Shown: positions 7,383 to 15,580 of the stretch, piece by piece
Numbering within the stretch: position 1 is the stretch's first letter
How the letters are laid out: each line of letters starts with the position of its first letter
Assembly (NCBI GenBank): GCA_903929475.1
Contig: CAIYUV010000221.1
Coordinates: 1-35,907 of the forward strand
Length of the DNA stretch: 35,907 bases
Origin: an uncultured Spartobacteria bacterium
Lineage (GTDB): Bacteria > Verrucomicrobiota > Verrucomicrobiia > Chthoniobacterales > Chthoniobacteraceae
Direction: 5' to 3'
Made by a program: the position numbers and the translations under genes
Notes under the pieces: generated by a model
Seen by the model: the letters and a program-made list of their open reading frames with translations, nothing else
Databases searched by the model: none
Told to the model about the DNA's origin: nothing

Positions 7383-9587
7383 TTACACCAGCCCTCCGAT
7401 TTTTCGCCCGACCCAATACAGTGCGAAGAGGCCGAGCAGCGCGGCGCACCACCATTTGTCGCACCACAGGCGGAAACGGATTTCCTCCGGCCTGCGCTCG
7501 GGCAGCAGGCTGAGGCTGTTCACCATCTGCGCGAGATCGGCGGGGCTTCCAAACTTGCCGTTCGTGAGCGCGGAGATTTCGCGGAGGATGCCGAGATTCG
7601 CTGGCCGTCCCTCTTTTTCCAAAGTGGGCACCGATACATCGAGCGTCGCCTTCATCCGGCGACCTGCGCTTTCGCACGCGACTTCCACCTCGTATTTTCC
7701 GCCCTCGCGTGGGATAAACACGCCGCTGTGGACGCCCCACTCTTCGTTCTCCGCCGCAAGCTCTATGGTCTCGCCCGTGCCTCCCGGTGCCTTCAGCGTG
7801 ACGCTCACTTTTCCCTGCGTGATCGGTGCGCCGAGTTTATCGAGCACGGTCGCGTTGAGCCGCACTTTATCGCCGCGTCTCGGCTGCTCCGGCGTGTAGA
7901 AAAAGCGGATGCCTTCGTCCTGCGCGAGGTGCCGCTGGTGCGACATCCACCGCACCACCTGCCCCCAGAAACGATAGTGGTAAGTATCCTCCACGCCCTT
8001 GCGCCAGCGCCACGCCGAGTCGGTGCCCATGTAGAGCACCTTGCCGTTTCCCGCCGAACGCGTGACGAGCAGCGGGATGCGCCCGCTTTGGTTGCGCGCC
8101 ACTTCGTGCGTGGCGAGAATTTCCGCGCCCTTCTTCGCCCTCACGACGGGCGCATACCAATAAAATCCCGGCAGCCCGCGCCACACAGCCTGGTTCGCAT
8201 TCGGTTCGCTCGCGAGCATCGTGAGCCAGTGATCCTTGCCTCGCAATGAAAGCTCCAGCCGGGCTTCAGCACCGCTCGCAAAACCGCTGCCCTTCGCATA
8301 GTCCGTCTCCACGGGGATGAGATCGCCGAGCGCGGAATCCGTGAGCGATTTCTGCCGCCCGAGCGGGCCGGGGAGAAAGACGAGCCCGCTCGCCTGCTGC
8401 TCGATCAACCCTCGCAACAACGTCGCCTGCTCCGGTGAAAGCATCCCCGATCCAACGCCCACGTCGCCGAGGAAAACCACATCGTAGCCCTGCAACTCCT
8501 CGCGCTTGCTTGGGAACGCATTGAGGTAGCCCGCACCTTCGCCCATCCCGATCTGCGGATGATAGAGCACGGTATTCACCGACACGCCGGGGTCGCGCAT
8601 CAGCGCATTGCGCAGGTAGCGGAACTCCCAGCGCGGCTGCGAATCCACGACGAGCACCTTCAGCGTTTCCTTGCGCACCGCGAGTGGGAACGTGCGCTCG
8701 TTGTTCTCGGGAAAAACCTCTTCCTTCTCCACGGGGATGCTCACTTTGAAATCGCCCGCGCCCTCCGCCTGCGGCGTGAAAACGATCATCTCCTGCGTCT
8801 GCGCCATCGGCGGAAGCGTCACATTTTTCGATCCCGTCGCGCCGCCCGGCCCGCTGATGCTGATGACCGTTTTTACTTCGCGCTGGAGATGATTTTGCAG
8901 TGTGACGACCACACTGATGCGCTCGTTTACAAGTCCGTAGGTCGGCGCGAGCACGTTCATCAATTCCACGTCCGGCAGATACGTCTCGCTGCCCACGCCG
9001 ACGGCGAAAACCGGCACATCACGCTGCGCGAGCGCGCTCGCGGCGGTGATGGGAGACTTGCCGAGATTCCAGTCGCCGTCCGAGAGCAATAGCACTGCGC
9101 GCAAGTCCGTGTGTTGCTTCAGCGCGCGTTCGAGCGGTTCGTTCAGGTCGCTGCCGATTTCCGTTTCCGCATCGAGCATCTTTGGGTCATCGGGCGGCAC
9201 GGAAAACGGCTCGACGGTCACGTTGTATCGCTTTCCGAGCGGCTCCCAAAATTTCGCCTCCACCTGCTGCTTCAACCACTCCGCGCGCGCCATCGTCTCC
9301 TTCTCGCCGGTGACGACGTCCTTCGTGTACATGCTGCCCGATCCATCCCACAGCACCACCACGCGCGGCTGTTCGCTGTGCTTCGCAAACACGACGCGCT
9401 CGGGCCGCAGCAGCGTCAGCGCGACGAGCACTGCGATGAGCAGACGCAGCACATGAAGCGCGACCAGTCCGCCATTCCTCCCCTCGCGTCGCAGCGAACG
9501 AAAAAAGAACCAGATGCTCGCGATGAGAAACGCACCCGCCGCACCGAGCACCCACGGCGCAGTATTGATCTGCCAGCCTTCGCTCAT
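7383..9587 (-). CDS. VWA-domain membrane protein with amidotransferase-like fold
   Basis: The protein has 734 residues. Two N-terminal membrane segments (about 10-30 and 42-60) are followed by a von Willebrand A domain with a MIDAS start DGSGSM (D81, S83, S85) and later LLLSDGDWN. An Ig-like stretch comes next. The middle region (LKVLVVDSQPRWEFRYLRNAL, then YDVVFLGDVG) has the look of a class I glutamine amidotransferase-like fold, often used to name this family, but no catalytic Cys triad is evident. A final membrane segment is at about 712-728. The ATG overlaps the stop of the upstream gene by 4 bases (ATGA), implying translational coupling. It probably works with the neighbouring MoxR ATPase and the two other metal-binding VWA proteins. 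Confidence 0.87.
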   Translation of the reverse strand: MSEGWQINTAPWVLGAAGAFLIASIWFFFRSLRREGRNGGLVALHVLRLLIAVLVALTLLRPERVVFAKHSEQPRVVVLWDGSGSMYTKDVVTGEKETMARAEWLKQQVEAKFWEPLGKRYNVTVEPFSVPPDDPKMLDAETEIGSDLNEPLERALKQHTDLRAVLLLSDGDWNLGKSPITAASALAQRDVPVFAVGVGSETYLPDVELMNVLAPTYGLVNERISVVVTLQNHLQREVKTVISISGPGGATGSKNVTLPPMAQTQEMIVFTPQAEGAGDFKVSIPVEKEEVFPENNERTFPLAVRKETLKVLVVDSQPRWEFRYLRNALMRDPGVSVNTVLYHPQIGMGEGAGYLNAFPSKREELQGYDVVFLGDVGVGSGMLSPEQATLLRGLIEQQASGLVFLPGPLGRQKSLTDSALGDLIPVETDYAKGSGFASGAEARLELSLRGKDHWLTMLASEPNANQAVWRGLPGFYWYAPVVRAKKGAEILATHEVARNQSGRIPLLVTRSAGNGKVLYMGTDSAWRWRKGVEDTYHYRFWGQVVRWMSHQRHLAQDEGIRFFYTPEQPRRGDKVRLNATVLDKLGAPITQGKVSVTLKAPGGTGETIELAAENEEWGVHSGVFIPREGGKYEVEVACESAGRRMKATLDVSVPTLEKEGRPANLGILREISALTNGKFGSPADLAQMVNSLSLLPERRPEEIRFRLWCDKWWCAALLGLFALYWVGRKIGGLV

Positions 9588-11605
9588 ACAGCGACCTCCT
9601 CCTTTTTCTCCACCGGCTTTGCTGCGCGCGCCTTCGGTCTTTGCGGAATGAGCGTCTTGCTCGTGGCCAGCAGCATTTCAAGGCACATGAACGCCATCGT
9701 CGCGATCACCATCGCGTGCCAGACTTCACTTTGCAGACGGTCGGCTTTCAAATCGAGCGCACCGGCGAGCACCGTCAATTTCACACCACGTAGCAGCTCC
9801 GGTAGACGCTCGCGCGCGACGGTGTCCGCGTTGTCTTCGCCATCCGGGCGATTGAGCGCGATGTAGCGACCCGCGCTTTGATAAAGCCCGGCGTGCCAGC
9901 GCGGGTTGCGGCGGCGATCCGTTTCGACGGAACTCCAAGTCACTTCGCCGGGCTGCCATTCACCGGCTACGGCCATCGCGGGCGGCGCGAGTCGAGTGCC
10001 GCCGAGCACGAGCGCACGCTGCACGAGCGGGAGAATCACGAAGCCTTCACCGAGCGTGCTCCAGTCAGCCTCCGGCAGAGTCGCGCACGCAAGCAGAGTT
10101 CCCGTGCCGATGCGCTGTCCCGTGAGAAACGGCTGCCCGTCCGCGAACGTCGCATACACGTGCGCCGTCTCGCCCGCGATGTGCACGAGCTGGCGGCGCG
10201 ACACTTCGAGGCGCGCGAGCGGAAGAGCGGTGCCGTTGTCCGTGTTCGAGATCGGGCCGTCGCGTTCATCCCATTTCGTCACGCGGAAAAGTTCCTTGCC
10301 CGAATTTTCGACAGCACCCCACGTAAGACCGAGCGGGCCGGCGCTGCTCTCAGCGCCAGTCGGAAATGCGAGCACCACGCCGCCGCTTTCCACAAAAGCC
10401 TGGAGTTGCTTCGCCACCGCATCCTCGGGCGCTGGGCCTTGCCAGACGACGAGCGCGCTTTCCTTCCAGCGAATTCCCGACGCTCCCGTGGGCGCGAGCA
10501 GTTCCGCCATGCGATCCGTGCGCGTTTTGTCCGGCGCAGCGGCGTAACGCAGACTCGCGCCGGAGCCGGGCAGCGTGGCGACCACCGCCGCAGCGAGCGG
10601 CGTGGGCGTGCGATAGACAAAATATGCAGCGTTGTCGCCGGGATGATCGTCTGCGGGTAGTTCCACTTTTCCCCAGCCGCCAGCCTCCGCGAGTTTGGCC
10701 ACGTCAAACTTCAACGCCTGACGCTGCACAGGTGCCTTGAGCACGAGATCCGTCTGCGATTTCGCACCGTCGCGAGTGACGAGCAGCGGGAACGTGCCGG
10801 TCGTGCCACCCGTTTTGATTTCGAGCGAAAGTGCGAGCTGGCCCTTGTCCGCCGCGCCGCGAGCGAGACGGAAATCCGCACTCTTCACCGCGACGCTGAG
10901 ATTCGTTCCGCCCGCCGAAGAGAGATCGAGCACGCGCATCCGCGTCTCCTGCGGCAGCGCTGTGAAACGCGCAGCGATGTCCTGCCACTCAGCGCTGTCC
11001 GGCCGCCAGTTACTCGCCTGCAAATCACTCGCAAGCCACACTTCCGCGCTGCCCGGTTTGTTTTTTACGAGGTAATCCAACGCCGTTCGCAACATCGCGG
11101 GGATGTCCGCAGCGGTGTCCGTCGCCTCGGCCATCTGCATCGCGCCGAGCGACGCAGTGTCAGCGATTTCGAGCGGCTGACGCAGCACGTTTTCGATGAG
11201 CACAAACCGGCTTCCCGCGCTCTGCTTCGCCGCCTGTGCGAGCAAGGAGAGGGCGTGTTGTCGCTTGCTTTCCTGACTCTCCGGCGCGCGTCCCTCCATC
11301 GAGGACGAACGATCCAGCACCACAAGCACCACCTCCGGCGCGCCACCCGCCGCCGAGCCGAGCCAGCCGCCCACGATGGGCCGCATCATCGCCCACAGCA
11401 GAAAAAACAAAATCAACGAACGAAATAGCAGCAGCAGATATTGCCGCAGTTTCGCGCGTCGCGTCGCGGCCTTGTTCGCCTTGAGCAGGAAGATCATCGC
11501 CGCCCAATGCACCGTGCGATAGCGCAGCCGGTTCAGCATGTGGATGATGATCGGCAGCAACACCGCGAGGAAAATCCACGACGTCCATGGCTGGAGCAGA
11601 CTCAC
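9584..11605 (-). CDS. BatA-like membrane protein with VWA domain
   Basis: The protein has 673 residues. The N-terminus matches the double-transmembrane BatA domain (LLPIIIHMLNRLRYRTVHW; segments at about 5-22 and 56-73). A VWA domain follows with MIDAS residues D98, S100 and S102 in VVLDRSSSM. The middle resembles an amidotransferase-like or ThuA-like beta/alpha domain (ALVVWQGPAPED, then GGVVLAFPTG). A last membrane helix is at about 630-648, with a charged C-terminal tail. The start codon is GTG at 11605, inside GTGA overlapping the DUF58 stop; no competing in-frame ATG is nearby. It is the third gene of the MoxR operon. Bat-type proteins are linked to envelope integrity and stress tolerance in Bacteroidetes; that role is only inferred here. 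Confidence 0.87.
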   Translation of the reverse strand: MSLLQPWTSWIFLAVLLPIIIHMLNRLRYRTVHWAAMIFLLKANKAATRRAKLRQYLLLLFRSLILFFLLWAMMRPIVGGWLGSAAGGAPEVVLVVLDRSSSMEGRAPESQESKRQHALSLLAQAAKQSAGSRFVLIENVLRQPLEIADTASLGAMQMAEATDTAADIPAMLRTALDYLVKNKPGSAEVWLASDLQASNWRPDSAEWQDIAARFTALPQETRMRVLDLSSAGGTNLSVAVKSADFRLARGAADKGQLALSLEIKTGGTTGTFPLLVTRDGAKSQTDLVLKAPVQRQALKFDVAKLAEAGGWGKVELPADDHPGDNAAYFVYRTPTPLAAAVVATLPGSGASLRYAAAPDKTRTDRMAELLAPTGASGIRWKESALVVWQGPAPEDAVAKQLQAFVESGGVVLAFPTGAESSAGPLGLTWGAVENSGKELFRVTKWDERDGPISNTDNGTALPLARLEVSRRQLVHIAGETAHVYATFADGQPFLTGQRIGTGTLLACATLPEADWSTLGEGFVILPLVQRALVLGGTRLAPPAMAVAGEWQPGEVTWSSVETDRRRNPRWHAGLYQSAGRYIALNRPDGEDNADTVARERLPELLRGVKLTVLAGALDLKADRLQSEVWHAMVIATMAFMCLEMLLATSKTLIPQRPKARAAKPVEKKEEVAV

Positions 11606-12525
11606 CGTCCTCCTCCCTTTTTCGACGCGCGGAGGCGCTGGAGCATGAATTGCGTCAGTACTCCCTCGAAAGTCTGATCCAGATACGTGAAATGATAGTC
11701 CACATGGAACTGCTGGCAGCCTTGTCGCAGCGTCGTGAGATAGTCATCCAGCGCCTCGCGGTAGGCCTCGCGCACGATGGCAGGATCGGTGATCAAGTCG
11801 GCCCCGTTTTCCATGTCCACGAAACGCACCGGGCGCGTAAAATCGAAATCCATCTCCTGCCGGTCCAGCAGGTGAAAGAGCGCGACGTCGTGCTTGTAAA
11901 AACGCAGGTGCTTGATCGCATCGAGCAGCTCCGGCACTTCGCAAAACAAATCGCTTACCACGACCACGAGCGCACGGCTGCGGATGCGCTCCGCAAAATC
12001 ATGCAGCGTCTGCACGATGTTCGATTCGCCCGACGGCTTCGCGTCCGCCAGCGTCTGGCAAAGCTGCCGCAAGTGCGACGGCGTGTGCCTCGGCGGCAAA
12101 TCCATCACCTTCTCCGCAAAACAAGTCAGCCCCACCGCGTCGCCCTGATGCACCAGCAAATGCGCCAGCGTCCCCGCGAGCTTGCGCGCATAATCAAAGC
12201 GCGTCCCGCCGTCCGGCTGCGACGTGTATTTCATCGAGCCGCTCGTATCCACCACGAGGTAGCAGCGCAGATTCGTATCCGCCTCGAATTCGCGGATGAA
12301 AAATTTGTCCGTCCGCGCAAACACGCGCCAGTCGAGAAACTTGATATCATCCCCCGGCGCATATTTCCGATACTCCGCAAACTCCACGCTCGCCCCGCGC
12401 GTCGCCGAACGATGCAGCCCCGTCACCGACCCCAGCATCGGATTGCGCACATTCAAAATCAGCCGAGAAAGCCGAGCGATGACACCTTGGTCGAGAAAGT
12501 CGAGGTTGGCAGCGTCAGCGGCCAT
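11602..12525 (-). CDS. DUF58 domain protein
   Basis: The protein has 307 residues and is a soluble DUF58 family member, the standard partner of MoxR ATPases. The hallmark FAEYRKYAPGDDIKFLDWR is at residues 49-67, followed by a VWA-like fold with MIDAS D93, S95 and S97 in VVDTSGSM. A GTG three codons upstream (12534) extends the frame, but the minus strand reads AGAGGTG at 12538-12532, six bases before the ATG at 12525. The upstream GTG is therefore part of the ribosome binding site, and 12525 is the better start. The gene lies 134 bases downstream of moxR and overlaps the next gene by 4 bases. Confidence 0.92.
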   Translation of the reverse strand: MAADAANLDFLDQGVIARLSRLILNVRNPMLGSVTGLHRSATRGASVEFAEYRKYAPGDDIKFLDWRVFARTDKFFIREFEADTNLRCYLVVDTSGSMKYTSQPDGGTRFDYARKLAGTLAHLLVHQGDAVGLTCFAEKVMDLPPRHTPSHLRQLCQTLADAKPSGESNIVQTLHDFAERIRSRALVVVVSDLFCEVPELLDAIKHLRFYKHDVALFHLLDRQEMDFDFTRPVRFVDMENGADLITDPAIVREAYREALDDYLTTLRQGCQQFHVDYHFTYLDQTFEGVLTQFMLQRLRASKKGGGR

Positions 12526-12531
12526 CAAATG

Positions 12532-12538
12532 CACCTCT
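12532..12538 (-). promoter_or_regulatory. Ribosome binding site that fixes the DUF58 start
   Basis: AGAGGTG on the minus strand lies six bases before the ATG at 12525. It is one of the very few clear Shine-Dalgarno sequences in this window and decides against the in-frame GTG at 12534. Confidence 0.65.
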
Positions 12539-12627
12539 TTTGCGCTTTGTCCCTGCGGGCTTCAGCGGACAACTGAAGAGGCGAGCAAATCACAAACGCG
12601 CAGTTCCTAATTTCAAGGAACGGCTTT

Positions 12628-12660
12628 TTCGTCATTCGCCATCCGACATTCGTCATTCTC
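12628..12660. repeat. Short intergenic NDECRMANDE-type repeat element
   Basis: The spacer between moxR and the DUF58 gene holds a short repetitive motif in which GTCATTC occurs twice (12631-12637 and 12652-12658) around CCATCCGACATTC. Read on the minus strand it encodes ENDECRMANDE. Such NDECRMTNDE-like strings recur as intergenic repeats in Verrucomicrobia and Planctomycetes; that statement is from memory. Only one copy is visible here. Confidence 0.45.
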
Positions 12661-13667
12661 TATGCCTCCGTCTCCTTGATCACCCGCTTGATGACCTCCG
12701 CGCTGTCTATGCCTTCGCTCTCGGCGTGAAAATTGACGAGAATGCGGTGGGCAAGCACGGGCTCGGCGACGGCGAGCACGTCTTCCAATCGCGTGAGGTA
12801 GCTCCCTTGCAGGACGGCGCGCGCTTTTGCCCCGAGGATGAGATATTGCACGGCGCGCGGGCCGGGGCCCCACATGACGTATTTTTTCACCCAGTCCGGT
12901 GCCTCGACTTCGCGCGGGCGGCACTTGCGGACGAGCTTCACCACGTATTCATAGACATGCTCGGGCACGGGGACTCGGCGGACGATGTCCTGAAAGCCGA
13001 GGATTTCGTGGCCTTCGATGATTTTGTTGAGCGGCGGCGGCGCAGCGCCGGTGGTGGCTTTTGCGATGAGCAATTCCTCCGCGGCACTGGGGTAGCCGAC
13101 GTTGATGAGGAACATGAAGCGGTCGAGCTGCGCCTCGGGGAGCGGATAAGTGCCCTCCTGCTCGATGGGGTTTTGCGTCGCGAGGACGAAGAACGGTTTA
13201 TCGAGTGCGAAGCTGTGCTTGCCGGAGTTCACGCGCTGCTCCTGCATGGCCTGCAAAAGCGCGGCCTGCGTCTTCGGCGGCGTGCGGTTGATTTCGTCGG
13301 CGAGGACGATGTTCGCAAAGATGGGGCCTTTCACGAACTCGAACGCGCGTCGCCCCGCCTGCTCGGTCTCCTGCAAAATCTCGGTGCCTGTGATGTCGCT
13401 GGGCATGAGGTCGGGCGTGAACTGGATGCGGCTGAACGAAAGATGCATCACCTCCGCAAGCGAGTGAATGAGCAGTGTCTTCGCAAGCCCCGGCACGCCC
13501 ATGAGCAGAGCGTGGCCGCGCGCGAAAACGCACGTGAGCAGTTTTTCGACGACGTGGTCCTGGCCGATGATGACTTTGCCGATTTCGGCGCGGACTTTTC
13601 CGTAGATGTCGCGCAGGCGGTCTATGGCTGCCACGTCGGCTTCCTGGATGTTGTTTGCAGTTTGCAT
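12660..13667 (-). CDS. MoxR family AAA+ ATPase
   Basis: The protein has 335 residues, the normal MoxR length. Walker A is GVPGLAKT at 57-64 (with K63 and T64), Walker B is IVLADEINR at 120-128, and the sensor 1 region VLATQNPIEQEGTYPLPEAQ spans 161-180 and leads into the arginine-rich LDRF. MoxR ATPases act as chaperones that mature or activate partner protein complexes, usually together with VWA/DUF58 proteins, exactly the genes that follow here. It starts at the ATG at 13667 without an obvious Shine-Dalgarno and is divergent from the GT2 gene at 13827, so the 159-base gap should hold the operon promoter, which I could not locate with confidence. Confidence 0.95.
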   Translation of the reverse strand: MQTANNIQEADVAAIDRLRDIYGKVRAEIGKVIIGQDHVVEKLLTCVFARGHALLMGVPGLAKTLLIHSLAEVMHLSFSRIQFTPDLMPSDITGTEILQETEQAGRRAFEFVKGPIFANIVLADEINRTPPKTQAALLQAMQEQRVNSGKHSFALDKPFFVLATQNPIEQEGTYPLPEAQLDRFMFLINVGYPSAAEELLIAKATTGAAPPPLNKIIEGHEILGFQDIVRRVPVPEHVYEYVVKLVRKCRPREVEAPDWVKKYVMWGPGPRAVQYLILGAKARAVLQGSYLTRLEDVLAVAEPVLAHRILVNFHAESEGIDSAEVIKRVIKETEA

Positions 13668-13826
13668 AATTGGGGTCGTGTTTGGTGCCGCACGCTATTC
13701 CTGTCGGCGGCGGAAATGACAACGCGAAAGACAGCCACGAATGCCGTAATGTTCACCACAATTCGCGGTTATTTCTGAAAACTAGAGCGGCAGGTGAATT
13801 GAATGATGGAAGTTCGGCGGTGAATA

Positions 13827-14657
13827 TTGGATGCTCCGCACGTGCGCTTTTCCATCGTCACGCCCAGCTTTCGACAGCCTGAATGGCTGCGGCTCTGCGT
13901 GCGTTCGGTGGAGGATCAGGGCGTCGAGAATGAACAAATTATTCAGGATGCGGGCAGCGGCCCCGAGGTCGGTGAATGGGTGCGCACTGAAACGCGCGCT
14001 AAGTTTTTCGAGGAAAAGGACGACGGGATCTACGACGCACTCAATCGCGGCTTTGCGAAGGCAAGCGGTGAAATTTTGGCATGGCTGAATTGCGACGAGC
14101 AATATCTGCCAGGCGCGCTCGCTGCGGTGGATGCGTATTTTGGGGAGCATCCTGATGTGGACGTCCTGCTCGCGGACAATCTCGTCGTGGACGGTGAGGG
14201 CCGCTACCTCGCTCACCGCTTTTCGCTGCGGCCCATCGAATCGCACTGCTGGCTGCGTTTTCCCGTGGCGAGCTGTGCGCTGTTTTTCCGGCGGCGTGTG
14301 TGGAAAAACTTCGACACGCAGTGGAAGTCGGCCGGCGACTGGTGGTGGTTCATCGCGATGCTGCGCGCAGGTGCCCGAGTAGAAGTGATGCGCAGGTTTG
14401 TGTCGGCGTTTGCGGAAACGGGAGAAAACCTCGGCCTCTCGCCGATCACGACACGCGAACAAGCCGCCATCTCCGCAGCGCGCCCGGCGTGGGTGAAGCT
14501 GTGCGCGCCGCTGCTGCTCGCGGCACATCGCTCGCGGATGTGGGCCAGCGGAGCGTTTCGTATGCAGCCATTCGACTACCAAATTTTTACGCGCGGCAGC
14601 ACGAAGAGGAAAACTTTCCGCGCAGAAAAACCTACAGCGCGATGGCGGCGCAGTTAG
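13827..14657 (+). CDS. Family 2 glycosyltransferase (WcaE-like)
   Basis: The protein has 276 residues with a GT-A fold. The N-terminus FSIVTPSFRQPEWLRLCVRS (8-27) is typical of GT2, followed by EEKDDGIYDALNRGFAKASG (62-81), which resembles the conserved DKGIYDAMNKG of WcaE-type transferases, and LNCDE at 87-91 in the position of the DXD metal-binding motif. A probable acceptor region and a basic C-terminus follow. An in-frame TGA lies just upstream, so the start must be TTG at 13827 or GTG at 13842; GGCGGTGA just before 13827 may be the ribosome binding site. It probably adds a sugar to a surface polysaccharide. Its 3' end overlaps the convergent GT2 gene by 4 bases. Confidence 0.87.
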   Translation: MDAPHVRFSIVTPSFRQPEWLRLCVRSVEDQGVENEQIIQDAGSGPEVGEWVRTETRAKFFEEKDDGIYDALNRGFAKASGEILAWLNCDEQYLPGALAAVDAYFGEHPDVDVLLADNLVVDGEGRYLAHRFSLRPIESHCWLRFPVASCALFFRRRVWKNFDTQWKSAGDWWWFIAMLRAGARVEVMRRFVSAFAETGENLGLSPITTREQAAISAARPAWVKLCAPLLLAAHRSRMWASGAFRMQPFDYQIFTRGSTKRKTFRAEKPTARWRRS

Positions 14658-15580
14658 CGCGAGAAACCTGCGAGCCTTTCGCGGAAATAGCCGCCTCCTT
14701 TTGCGCCAGCAGGTAATCCGCACACAGCGCCGAGCCACGCTGCCCGCAGCACATCGCCGAGCGCGCTTGGGCCAAATCGGCGGAGATGTCGCAACGCATT
14801 GCCGGGCCAGTGGCGCACGAGGCTGCGCCCATGTTTCGTGCGGGCGGCGAGCATTGCGCAATTTTGCAGCATCGCGGCGTGTTTCATCCGTTCGGGGAAA
14901 TCATCCACGACTCTGCCGCCGCCGGGCGGAAGATGCGCGACACGAGCAGCGGGAACGAAGACGCCTTTTGCCGCAGCGGTGACGCGCAGGGAAAAATCGA
15001 GGTCTTCGCCGCGCATCCAGAAATCCGCGCGGTGCAATCCGGCACGCAGCAGAGCTTCGCGATCCACCAGCAACGCAACGCCCGTTGCCCATGTGAACGG
15101 CACGGGTGAAGGGCCGCATTTTTCCAAATACTCGCCGGGTGTTGCGACGCGGCGGAGCACATCGAACTTCGCCCGCTCACTAAGCCCCGGAAACCAATTC
15201 AAGCGACCATCCGCATCTGCGGCAATCGGGCAGGCTGCGCCTGCTCTGTTCGCACGCATCGCATCGAGCATCGTGCCGAGCGTGGCGGGTTCGACGACTG
15301 CATCATCGTCTAGCACCCATACGTGGGTCAGCGTTGGAAATCCCCGCAGCGCCGTCTCCTCAGCGAGATGCAACCCGCCGCCACATCCCAAATTTTCTCC
15401 CGGCACGAGATAGCGGTGAGGCAGCGAGCAGCGTTCGACATTTTCCCGCGTGGCAGCATCGCCCGCATTGTCCACAATGACGACGCCATGCAGGGCGACC
15501 GTGCTTTTTTCGAGCGAAGCGAGTAGCCGCGAAAGCTCCGCCGGCCTGCGATGCGTGGCGATGACGGCAACCGTGCTCAT
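14654..15580 (-). CDS. Family 2 glycosyltransferase
   Basis: The protein has 308 residues. VAVIATHRRPAELSRLLASL at 4-23 is the standard GT2 nucleotide-binding start, and VLDDDAVV gives the DDD metal motif at 91-93. WMRGEDLDFSLR fits the acceptor/catalytic region seen in GlfT2-like and rhamnosyltransferase-like GT2 enzymes. The frame is open much further upstream, but the ATG at 15580 overlaps the GT9 stop codon (ATGA) and places the GT2 motif directly at the N-terminus, so this start is preferred. It is the last gene after sucA and GT9 on this strand. The donor and acceptor sugars are unknown; surface glycan synthesis is inferred from the GT9 neighbour. Confidence 0.88.
   Translation of the reverse strand: MSTVAVIATHRRPAELSRLLASLEKSTVALHGVVIVDNAGDAATRENVERCSLPHRYLVPGENLGCGGGLHLAEETALRGFPTLTHVWVLDDDAVVEPATLGTMLDAMRANRAGAACPIAADADGRLNWFPGLSERAKFDVLRRVATPGEYLEKCGPSPVPFTWATGVALLVDREALLRAGLHRADFWMRGEDLDFSLRVTAAAKGVFVPAARVAHLPPGGGRVVDDFPERMKHAAMLQNCAMLAARTKHGRSLVRHWPGNALRHLRRFGPSALGDVLRAAWLGAVCGLPAGAKGGGYFRERLAGFSR

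Noticed and set aside
12603-12629. GTTCCT/AGGAAC hairpin followed by TTTTT read as a terminator
   Set aside because: The T run is on the + strand, where no gene precedes it, while the operon runs on the minus strand; the stem is only six bases.
12540-13778. A 412-codon + strand frame opposite moxR and the spacer
   Set aside because: It is antisense to moxR, which has intact Walker A and B motifs; the + strand translation shows no family features.
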